32,341 nt of DNA from Chloroflexota bacterium (GTDB lineage: Bacteria; Chloroflexota; Dehalococcoidia; Lucifugimonadales; VXLM01): positions 1-32,341 of the forward strand of contig JAPOPA010000157.1 of NCBI GenBank assembly GCA_026713145.1, in the 5' to 3' direction. Shown one piece after another: positions 19,376 through 27,104 of this stretch (its first letter is position 1; every line of letters begins with the position of its first letter). The position numbers and the translations under genes were made by a program. The notes under the pieces were generated by a model. It worked only from the letters and a program-made list of their open reading frames with translations, ran no database searches and was not told the DNA's origin.

Positions 19376-20556
19376 ATGACACTATCGGCGACGCGGGTTA
19401 GGGCCCTCAAGGAACCGGGACGATACTCTGATGGTGGGGGTCTACACCTATTCATCAGCAAGGCTAGGCGCAAGTCATGGGTGCATCGCATCACCATCGA
19501 CGGGCGCCGTCGGGATATCGGACTGGGAGGATTTCCTTCGGTAAGCCTGGCTCAAGCGCGAGAGAAGGCGGCTGCCAATCGGACGGCCGTCGCGGGCGGT
19601 CGCGATCCACTGGCCGACAGTCGCAGGCCTGCGATGCCGACGTTCAAGGAAGCCGCCCATACCGTCCATGAGGCGAACAGACCACGTTGGCGTATGGCAA
19701 GCACGCCGCAGGCTGGATGGGGAGTCTTGAGCGACACGCAATGCCGATACTGGGCGGCATGCCCATCGATCGCATAGGCCGTGCCGACGTGCTGCGAGTT
19801 CTTACACCGATATGGACGACGCACCCGGAGACCGCTCGAAGGGTACGTCAGCGGATGCGGACTGTCTTCCGATGGGCGATGGCGCACGGCTTCACGGAGA
19901 GCAACCCGGCGGGTGAAGTCATCGACGGCGCGCTTCCGCCTATGCCGAAGGTGAGAGCGCATTTCAGGTCGCTACCCTATCAGGAAGTCGGGTCGGCGCT
20001 CGAAACCGTCGAGGCGTCGCCAGCTTCGGCAGCAGCCAAGCTGTGTTTCCGTTTTCTGGTTCTAACGGCTGCGCGCTCCGGCGAAGCTAGGGGAGCAACG
20101 TGGGACGAAGTCGACGAGGTGGGGCAAGTGTGGCGGATTCCGTCCGAGCGAATGAAGGCAGGCGTTGAGCAACGGGTGCCTCTGAGCAGTCAGGCCCTTG
20201 ATGTGCTAGCCGCGGCGAGCACCCTGTGCGATGAGTCCGGCTTGGTGTTCCCGTCACCGCTGAAGCCGGGCGTGCCGATGTCGGACATGACGCTAACGAA
20301 GATACTTCGTTCAACCGGCCTGGCGGAGCGAGCGACCGTTCATGGGTTCCGCAGCAGCTTCAAGAACTGGACGCTGGAGCAAACGGAGACACCTTGGGCC
20401 GTCTCCGAGGCGGCACTTGCGCATACCCTGGGCAATTCGACTGAACAGGCCTATGCCAGGTCCGATCTCTTCAAGCGCCGCCGCACGTTGATGCAGCTGT
20501 GGGCGGACTACATAGCGGGCTGTCAGGGAACAGGAGCCGACGACGCTTCGACCTAA
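19376..20556 (+). pseudogene. Tyrosine-type site-specific integrase (DUF4102/P4-type), interrupted by one frameshift
   Basis: N-terminal frame MTLSATRVRALKEPGRYSDGGGLHLFISKARRKSWVHRITIDGRRRDIGLGGFPSVSLAQAREKA...HEANRPRWR is continued in another frame by GKHAAGWMGSLERHAMPILGGMPIDRI...LTAARSGEARGATWDEV...TVHGFRSSFKNW...ALAHTLGNSTEQAYARSDLFKRRR. Break near 19693. Confidence 0.9.
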
Positions 20557-20627
20557 GCCGGATGGAGGGAACTTGCCAAATTCCCCGGCGGTGACGACCT
20601 CCCGGTTTAGACTGAATACGGCGCACC

Positions 20628-20695
20628 ACGGAACCCGTAACCTTGCCTGTGGTAAGGGTGCGCTCTATCTGTTGAGCTACGAGGGCGCGAACAAA
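20628..20695 (-). pseudogene. Degenerate tRNA-like remnant
   Basis: The minus strand reads GCGCCCTCGTAGCTCAACAGATAGAGCGC...AAGGTTACGGGTTC-CGTGGTGCGCC: a good 5' acceptor/D-arm and the start of a T-arm, but no normal anticodon stem and a truncated T-loop. Confidence 0.4.
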
Positions 20696-20751
20696 AGGGC
20701 CACTGTACTCAAGTGCAGCGGCCTTTCTCATTCAGGGTTGAGCGCAAACAG

Positions 20752-20871
20752 TTAGCCTTTGTAACCGGAGGCTTTGACGACTTCATCGGCGGTGGGTTCT
20801 TCGGTTAGGTAGGTCACTTGGTCCAACGTTCGGGCAGTGAAGAGTATCTTACTCGGAATCTACACCTTCAT
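20752..20871 (-). pseudogene. Short ORF interrupted by TAG at codon 4
   Basis: The minus strand reads ATG AAG GTG TAG ATT CCG AGT ... = MKV*IPSKILFTARTLDQVTYLTEEPTADEVVKASGYKG*, preceded by AGAGAGGA. Coding-like composition, below the track cutoff. Confidence 0.35.
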
Positions 20872-21118
20872 AGCGTCCTCTCTTTCATCTTCGCGGCACT
20901 TCGAAGATTCGTTATCGTTGACGTCTGGGCCTCCGCCCCATGTCTTGGGCTCAAGAGATTACGTACATTTTACGAGTAGTAACGCAAGGCTCCCCGCGCA
21001 CGTGTTGGTAAGCCAGGGAGCTACTACGGCAAAATTGATTGCTGAACTGGGACACACAAGAGAACGGTGCCACAATTTTGACAGGCGGTGGACGTTGACC
21101 AATGGTTCGGGCCAGCGA

Positions 21119-21400
21119 TTACTTGGCTAAATCTCGCTGAAGTGCTTCAACCATCCAACCCATCCCCTTGAGAAACTCCGATCTTCTGTTGCCAGGGGGG
21201 AGTTCTTCGCTACGGGGTTTTACTGCGTCAACTGCTTCAAGCAGCTTTTCCCCAACAATATGTCTGTTTCCTTTGGTCACAGCGTCTATGAGCACGACAA
21301 TCATCAATCGTTGGACTGTTAGCTGGCCTTCCAGAAAATCGAGCGCGTCTTGTAGCTTCTTGTCCTCTCGTTGCTGGTCAAACTCGTCAGGAGTGGTCAT
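21119..21400 (-). CDS. Small hypothetical protein (93 aa)
   Basis: MTTPDEFDQQREDKKLQDALDFLEGQLTVQRLMIVVLIDAVTKGNRHIVGEKLLEAVDAVKPRSEELPPGN... with RBS AAGGAG six nt upstream of ATG. Confidence 0.65.
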   Translation of the reverse strand: MTTPDEFDQQREDKKLQDALDFLEGQLTVQRLMIVVLIDAVTKGNRHIVGEKLLEAVDAVKPRSEELPPGNRRSEFLKGMGWMVEALQRDLAK

Positions 21401-21448
21401 GAATGCTCCTTCGCAACAGTTACATCATGGTTGTGTATGGTTTTGAAA

Positions 21449-21625
21449 TTACAGGAAGTACCGTTGCCAGAGATAATAGGCGATGTACCCGCAGATTGCC
21501 CCAAGAATAATGACGTGCCCGATGAGATTCCAGAAATCAGCCCATCCGAGCTCAGACCTGACCCACCACGCAACGATGCCCAGGATCCCTCCCAAAATGG
21601 TTCCTGTGATTGTCGCGCCTATCAT
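21449..21625 (-). CDS. Small membrane protein (58 aa), absent from the supplied ORF track
   Basis: Read from the minus strand: MIGATITGTILGGILGIVAWWVRSELGWADFWNLIGHVIILGAICGYIAYYLWQRYFL*. Two hydrophobic helices, RBS GAGGAG nine nt upstream of ATG. Confidence 0.65.
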   Translation of the reverse strand: MIGATITGTILGGILGIVAWWVRSELGWADFWNLIGHVIILGAICGYIAYYLWQRYFL

Positions 21626-21713
21626 GTATTTGACTCCTCGTGTGGGTGGGGTAGTTCGGAATACCCTTCATGATGAGTTGAAGCAGCAACCCGTCCTGCC
21701 CCATGATTGAAAC

Positions 21714-21929
21714 CTAAGCGATTTTGTCAGCACTACTCCCAAGAACTTCGCAGATATCGTCCTCACCGTTTAAACGAACACCTAGGACAGGGTAGGCGTA
21801 TTCAATGAGTCCCTTCCTACCTCTGATAGATCTCTTTTGAGTACGGTCGTTGATGCGGACACAGTCACCATGACGAGGCTCCCTAGACACCCTTCGTTCC
21901 ATGTTTACGATGCACTTGACTATTAGCAA
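21714..21929 (-). CDS. Small hypothetical protein
   Basis: MLIVKCIVNMERRVSREPRHGDCVRINDRTQKRSIRGRKGLIEYAYPVLGVRLNGEDDICEVLGSSADKIA. Protein-like, but TTG or internal ATG start and no strong RBS. Confidence 0.4.
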   Translation of the reverse strand: MLIVKCIVNMERRVSREPRHGDCVRINDRTQKRSIRGRKGLIEYAYPVLGVRLNGEDDICEVLGSSADKIA

Positions 21930-22179
21930 CTAATTGCGTTCTTCCTTATCGTAGCTGTATGTGAACTCGACGACCTCATACCCTTGTGACGCGTGCGTGT
22001 TGATCTGCTGTTTAAGGACTCAGACGGGTTGCCGGGTGTCTATGAGGTGACTGTGTATTAGATAACCATGTTTTCCTTCATATTGACCTCCTGAACCAAT
22101 GACTAGGACGTGTGTGCTATCATATTGATGAAACGAGGTGTATGCGATATGGATTCCCCCGATCCTACACCGATGTCTG

Positions 22180-22290
22180 TTCATATAGCGATGGTCATGT
22201 TCTACCGGGTGCACTCATCCATCGATACGACACCAGCAATTGAGGCAGGCCTTGACGATACGCAATAGGATCTTGAGTGGATCGTGAGCT
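22180..22290 (+). pseudogene. Possible degenerate transposase C-terminal remnant
   Basis: Frame reads SVHIAMVMFYRVHSSIDTTPAIEAGLDDTQ*DLEWIVS, resembling DDE transposase tails of the type YNFCRVHxSLxTTPAMxAGLxDHVWxLEEIV, with an in-frame TAG. Confidence 0.35.
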
Positions 22291-22687
22291 GCAAATTGAC
22301 GATCGAACGCCTGCACCACATCGTCCTAGAGCGTACACGGTCTCCCGTCGTCGTGCTTTGTCCCATTCCTAGTCATGAGGAGTGACTTCCAGTGACCCCT
22401 CCTGTAACCCTGTACAATTGCAGTTACCGCTTCCATCCCACACGCGGCCATTCGTGGCGCGAGGTCGCACCCTGAGGAACTGGTGGTATCTGACAACAGG
22501 CTCCCCGTGTAGGGAAATGGTAACTGCGAAGGCTATACTAACTGGATGGAGTTCAGTATGGCAACGCTGGCACGGAGAAGTGTAGCCAGCCCCAAGGGAG
22601 GATCCTTCTTGGCGTAGCGTATCAACTGTGAGTGTGGTATAAGAGTCGAACACAACGCAGGAAGGGAGAGCTAGGCATTGACCCGCA

Positions 22688-23794
22688 GTGCCTGGTTCAC
22701 CGGGGCCCATGAATCATGACGCTAGAGAACTAGCAGCGGTCCTAACCAGAGAGTTTCTTATAAACGGAAACTACGGCTCAGGAGAAGCAGCTATTGCTAG
22801 TAGAGCGTTTCGCTCACTAGCACCTATATCTATATCATCAACGCCACAATCATATCCGCTGCAAGAAAGAGGGTTTGCTGGCCTTGCGGTTCAGTCGGTT
22901 GGGTATGCGGAAAAGGAGGACGGAGACTCTGTTCACATCTACGTTTCGCGAGGCGACAAGAGAAGCCTAAATAGGATTTCACGCCCGATTGACGGCATAG
23001 AGGTCAATGTTGCCAGTCTAGGGAACCTTGTGGTGCGCCCAGAGGCTATAAGCTCCGCTAGCATGGGCGGGAAAGTCTATCAAAGAAACGGACGAATTGC
23101 CTGTGGTAGCTCGTGTGCTCCCGCTAACGCAAACTACGCGGGAACTTTTGGTGCCCTAGTTCTTCACGAGAGCCGACTCTTGGCACTATCTAACAACCAT
23201 GTTTTCGCGGGATGTAATCAAGTTCCAGTTGGACAACCTATTCTAGCTCCTAGTGCTGTTGACTCTACACCACGATTGCCCTCGCCTAGAGAAATATGTC
23301 GCCATGAACGCATCGTTGAGTTGCGTACCGGAACACCCGACTTAGTCCCAAAAGTTCGGTCGGACGCCGCAATAGCTGAAGTGTTAGATCGCAGCGGAGT
23401 GACTTCTTGGCAAGGGCCTAGCTATGGCGGATATGACACTCCGCACAACACGATTGACCCTATGGCTGGAATGCGGGTGAAGAAGGTGGGTCGCACGACT
23501 GAAATAACATCAGGAACCGTTGAATCAGTATCTCTTTTGTCACGTGTCCCCTACAGGACTCAAGGATTCACAGCCACCGTATGGTTTGAGGATGTTTGGA
23601 CTGTTGTAGGGGACCGAGGAGAAGCATTTGCTCTACCAGGTGACTCTGGTAGTCTCGTGGTCACAGAGGACGAAAGATACTCCGTAGGTCTACTTTTTGC
23701 GGCAAGCCCCAAAGGTGATAGAGGCATAATCGCCCCAATCAACACGATACTGCGGCAACTGTCGCTGAGTCTTGTTAGCAACCACGGACTATGA
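22688..23794 (+). CDS. Nal1-like trypsin-fold serine protease
   Basis: N-terminal domain GFAGLAVQSVGYAEKEDGDSVHIYVSRGDKRSLNRISRPIDGIEVNVASLGNLVVRP, then protease-like motifs: GTFGALVLHESRLLALSNNHVFAG (His), VRSDAAIAEV (Asp), EAFALPGDSGSLVVTEDERYSVGLLFA (Ser in GDSGS). Confidence 0.8.
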   Translation: MPGSPGPMNHDARELAAVLTREFLINGNYGSGEAAIASRAFRSLAPISISSTPQSYPLQERGFAGLAVQSVGYAEKEDGDSVHIYVSRGDKRSLNRISRPIDGIEVNVASLGNLVVRPEAISSASMGGKVYQRNGRIACGSSCAPANANYAGTFGALVLHESRLLALSNNHVFAGCNQVPVGQPILAPSAVDSTPRLPSPREICRHERIVELRTGTPDLVPKVRSDAAIAEVLDRSGVTSWQGPSYGGYDTPHNTIDPMAGMRVKKVGRTTEITSGTVESVSLLSRVPYRTQGFTATVWFEDVWTVVGDRGEAFALPGDSGSLVVTEDERYSVGLLFAASPKGDRGIIAPINTILRQLSLSLVSNHGL

Positions 23795-24006
23795 ACCTCA
23801 AAACAAAGCAAGCAGCGCTTTCGCTACAGGAGTCCCTAGAAGGATATCCCTGGTTCACTACTGTTGGAATTGCGCACCTCGACGGCTCGGATACGCTAAT
23901 AGTTTACGTCAGCCGTAATACAAAAAGGATTCAGAGTAGGGTGCCTGTTGCGTGGCAAGGCTATAAAGTCTGCACAAAGAAAATGGCGCAGCCAGCCCCA
24001 CTGTAG
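23791..24006 (+). CDS. Small protein resembling a stand-alone N-terminal domain of the adjacent protease
   Basis: MNLKTKQAALSLQESLEGYPWFTTVGIAHLDGSDTLIVYVSRNTKRIQSRVPVAWQGYKVCTKKMAQPAPL. ATGA overlap with the protease stop; VGIA....D.L.VYVSR..KR...R.P....GY.V parallels the protease N-domain. Confidence 0.7.
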   Translation: MNLKTKQAALSLQESLEGYPWFTTVGIAHLDGSDTLIVYVSRNTKRIQSRVPVAWQGYKVCTKKMAQPAPL

Positions 24007-24335
24007 CTTTGCCCGTTCCCCGTCTATATTCCCTAGCCTCAGGAGTTAGACCTCCGCCGTCAGCCTGCACACAGGGGGCTGATACCCCCTTCGGTTCCAT
24101 ATGGTCTTATCTATACTGGACGTAAGCCCTATGATGCAACAGAACCTACGATTAACTTCATCCAATCGCTCCATGTTTCGCCTCCTTCCTGACGCCTTTG
24201 CTTACGCCAGATGCATCTCTCTTAGTTATAGTGATCGTATGGCGAAGTACTCTGTTTTGGTTCGGTTCACCTATCTGATGTATACAGAAAAAGGAAATGT
24301 ATAACTAAGACTATTTGCAAGTCAGGCAGAAGCGA

Positions 24336-24494
24336 ATGAGAGCGATGGTGTATGAACCAATGACAGAAAGCCAGAACGTGACATTTCGCATCGGGGAGCC
24401 TCCCGGCGGCTTTGAGATTGCTCACCGTCACGTAGAGCGTCCAAGGGGTGGTAGCGAGAAATTCCAAGCATTAGCCTCCGGGAGACATGCGTAA
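24336..24494 (+). CDS. Possible 52-aa hypothetical protein, absent from the ORF track
   Basis: MRAMVYEPMTESQNVTFRIGEPPGGFEIAHRHVERPRGGSEKFQALASGRHA*. Protein-like but weak RBS. Confidence 0.25.
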   Translation: MRAMVYEPMTESQNVTFRIGEPPGGFEIAHRHVERPRGGSEKFQALASGRHA

Positions 24495-24694
24495 GCTTCA
24501 TGTGACGGGAGGAATGTTTCAGGAGAAGTGGGAAACGTGTCAACCGACTCGTAGGTGGTACAATCGGGTTGCCGTCTCCTGTGGCGATCCCACTGTGCTA
24601 TACCATGGTGGGGGCCAATGACAGAAGCAATTCGGCAGAGGAGTCTTCAGGTGGCGGTAAGGCGAATATAACACCCGACCTAGGAAGACAACCC

Positions 24695-24873
24695 ATGTTG
24701 ACCATCTTCGCCCAACTCGAAAAAGTTAGACTCGCCTTCAACCTTTCGGGAGTGGTTTTCATGTTCATAGGGTCACGAGATACACTTTCAAGTTTAGCGG
24801 TATGGGGGGGTGGTTCACCTTGTGCACCGGATTCGCACTACAACTGATCTCCATCGTTCTCGAGTCATTCTAA
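24695..24873 (+). CDS. Possible small membrane protein read across a 7-G tract (frame change needed)
   Basis: MLTIFAQLEKVRLAFNLSGVVFMFIGSRDTLSSLAVWG then a G7 run (24804-24810). The alternative frame continues as WFTLCTGFALQLISIVLESF*. RBS GGAAG nine nt upstream. Confidence 0.35.
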
Positions 24874-25121
24874 GGGTGATAAGTCGCCTACAATTTCAAA
24901 ACCCCACATTACTACGTAGCGGGCTGCAGGCGAACCGAAGCCGACGACATATCACCTTGAGTCGGATAGTGGGAACTCGGCAAAGTGCGCAGCGGTGACC
25001 AAATCTCGGTTTTCGCCGAAGGCGACAGGTCGAGGAATCCACCAAAGCCGCGTGGGGTTCGGGGGTACGACTCGGGCCCGTACAACGAGCGGAAGCATGA
25101 GACTCGATCCTAGAGTTCCGG

Positions 25122-25352
25122 TTATCTCGGCAATGTCTTGTTCGAGTTGGCCGAGTCGAACTCACCCGTGGCCAACGGCCTCGACTCCACCCATCTCGTA
25201 ATCTCGCTTGCCTTCCACCTGACGGCGGCGGGCCCGACCCTCACGGGTACCGGGAATTCTCCGTTCCTCATCAAGCGGTAGATCGAAGAGCGGCTTAGAC
25301 CGGTGATGTCCTCAACTTGTCTACGTCGCAGCAATCTGTCATTCACGTTCAT
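25122..25352 (-). CDS. AlpA-family / MerR-like helix-turn-helix regulator (excisionase-type)
   Basis: NDRLLRRRQVEDITGLSRSSIYRLMRNGEFPVPVRVGPAAVRWKASEITRWVESRP is a classic AlpA pattern. Confidence 0.92.
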   Translation of the reverse strand: MNVNDRLLRRRQVEDITGLSRSSIYRLMRNGEFPVPVRVGPAAVRWKASEITRWVESRPLATGEFDSANSNKTLPR

Positions 25353-26389
25353 TCTCAACTCCTCTTCTCAATTCCAAATTACGAACGGGTGGAGCTTGCT
25401 TCTCGACGCGCTGAGGGACGAGGCAGGCGTAGCCACCAAACCCGCTGAGTGGTGACACTCCTGTCATGGATCCTCCGTTGAATTCCACCCCACATTGCCC
25501 CTCGCACTCGTTTCCGAACCCGTCCGCCTGCTCTTCATCTCCGAGCTTCGTCTCGTCAAGCGCGACGGCCTCGTCCAGAGGCCTCCGCAGCGAATGCAGG
25601 TACGGCTCCTTGGCGAAGGCCAGTCCGACCCGCATCCTCACGTCGATCTCCACCGCCTAGGCGAACAGTTCCGACCAGCGGCGCGTCGTCTCGACTCACC
25701 GCTGTCGAGACTGGAAGGGACAGGGGGCGCATGCCGAGCGTTCTAGCGGACGGGCATAGCGAGCCGACCACCAGTCGATGCAGTCCCGTCTGGACATCCC
25801 GGCCTGGATCAGCGGATAGCGATTCCCTACCCAAGGATCGCGGGAGTCCTTCATTCGTGCGGCCTCGTCGGTGGAGATGCCAAGCCACAGCTCGGCGGTA
25901 GTAGCGGACGGGACACGTTGACCTTTCCTCAGTCTCAGCAACTCGCGTATCTTTCGGTGGATTGGCATGACCTTGTAGTTAGCAGCGCACTGCCGCCGTC
26001 CAATGCCGTTGCTCTCCCCGTCGCGTCCCTTCAGGAAGACGGGAATGTCCATGTAGCTCCGGGAGCCGGAGTGGTTGGTTAGGGCCTTCACGTCCTCTCG
26101 GAGGCTCATTCCCCCGTGTCGAGCACGGGGCAGGCTGTTGTCCACGACGTAGACGGGGAATCGAAGCTGATCCTTGAGCCACTCGATATATTCGTAGACG
26201 GTAGGCGGCTCCCAGTGGGTGTCGGCGAAGATTGCGCAGTCTGGTACTACCGAAGGCACCCCCCGATCCAGTCGGGGGCAGGCACTCTCCTAGCATGAGG
26301 GCCGTAGTCGAGACCTGTCCTCGACTCCGATCGGGGAACTGCACTCCTCCGCCGAGACTGACGACGGTCAAGGTCGGGCCGGACTGCAT
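25339..26389 (-). pseudogene. PAPS-reductase-like (PP-loop) gene, broken by an insertion, a frameshift and two in-frame stops
   Basis: Pieces in order: MQSGPTLTVVSLGGGVQ[27-nt insertion]STTALML; frame change; VPDCAIFADTHWEPPTVYEYIEWLKDQLRFPVYVVDNS...RRQCAANYKVMPIHRKIRELL...WLGISTDEAARMKDSRDPWVGNRYPLIQAGMSRRDCIDWWSARYARPLERSACAPCPFQSRQR; TGA; VETTRRWSELFA; TAG; AVEIDVRMRVGLAFAKEPYLHSLRRPLDEAV...FGNECEGQCGV. The core and C-terminal segments share one frame. Confidence 0.85.
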
Positions 26390-26616
26390 CAGGCTTCCTC
26401 CCCGGCATGATTTTTGCAATTCACAGCGTCGATGTGAGCGTCCTTCTTCGTCGTGGCCTGCCTGTCCCTTGCGGCGTGTCTGAGGAGGATGGTGAATATC
26501 CGCCGGAGCCTGTCCTCGGCGTCTGGGCCGATGTTGTAGTCGATACCCGCCAGCTTCAACTCATGGGAGTCGGCTCGATAGTTTCTTCGCTTGTTTCGGT
26601 TGTTCGCGTCCTTCAT
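26389..26616 (-). CDS. Small hypothetical protein overlapping the PAPS-reductase-like start (TGATG)
   Basis: MKDANNRNKRRNYRADSHELKLAGIDYNIGPDAEDRLRRIFTILLRHAARDRQATTKKDAHIDAVNCKNHAGEEA. Stop overlaps the next ATG. Confidence 0.55.
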   Translation of the reverse strand: MKDANNRNKRRNYRADSHELKLAGIDYNIGPDAEDRLRRIFTILLRHAARDRQATTKKDAHIDAVNCKNHAGEEA

Positions 26617-26824
26617 GTATCACCGTTCTTGGTATTCCGCGCCCTGAGCGCAGAGCGCACGGGGCTCCTACGCTCACCCTGTCGATTTTTCTTCGGGAGC
26701 CGTCCCTGGTCGCACTTTTTCGGAACGGCGGGCTTCGATGGGAACCCGGTCCGAAGTCCTTCAGTGCGAGCGGTATGCAATCGTCATATTCACCTGCGAG
26801 GGACTAGAGGAAGCCCTCTACTCC

Positions 26825-27100
26825 TCAGAAGCCCGGGAGCCTGGGACGCCGATCCCTCGCCAGGGGCAACATGTGCCCAAGGTTGAGACTGTCCGCGAAC
26901 TCCTTAAGCGCTATGAGATGCTCGGAGGTGGGACGAACCCCGTTCCTCCACCGCTTGACGGTGTTCGTACTGACTCCCAACCGGCGTGCCAGTTCGCTCG
27001 CCGACAGTCCGGCAGCCTCCATGAATCGCTCAAGGCACCGCGGAAAGTCGTCGGGGAAGGCGGCACTGACCCTCGGCTAGGTATGTCGTTGACGGGGCAT
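26825..27100 (-). pseudogene. HTH (XRE-like) regulator, with a TAG at codon 8 of the apparent full-length frame
   Basis: ATG CCC CGT CAA CGA CAT ACC TAG CCG AGG GTC AGT... = MPRQRHT*PRVSAAFPDDFPRCLERFMEAAGLSASELARRLGVSTNTVKRWRNGVRPTSEHLIALKEFADSLNLGHML, RBS GGAGGG upstream. A shorter product from ATG 27022 is possible. Confidence 0.7.
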
Positions 27101-27104
27101 GGTT

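Noticed and set aside
22020-22214. 64-aa minus-strand ORF
   Set aside because: Composition His/Tyr-rich and overlaps the better transposase-like reading on the plus strand; no RBS.
24074-24089. GGGGG-ctgata-CCCCC hairpin after the protease/small-protein pair as a terminator
   Set aside because: Short stem and no T-tract on either strand; insufficient to call.
20560-25100. CRISPR array or tandem-repeat array in the low-coding region
   Set aside because: No regularly spaced repeats were found on reading this region.
25696-25698. Selenocysteine TGA in the PAPS-reductase-like gene
   Set aside because: It is followed 12 codons later by an in-frame TAG, does not occupy a known Cys position in the C.PCPFQS motif, and the gene has other lesions.
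20628-27100. Stop-codon recoding (TAG read as an amino acid) in the mobile element, suggested by several in-frame TAG codons
   Set aside because: Several well-supported element genes end naturally at TAG (the VirB4-like, replication-relaxation and 27105 HTH genes and the 71-aa small protein), and the lesions also include a TGA, a frameshift and an insertion. Gene decay is simpler.
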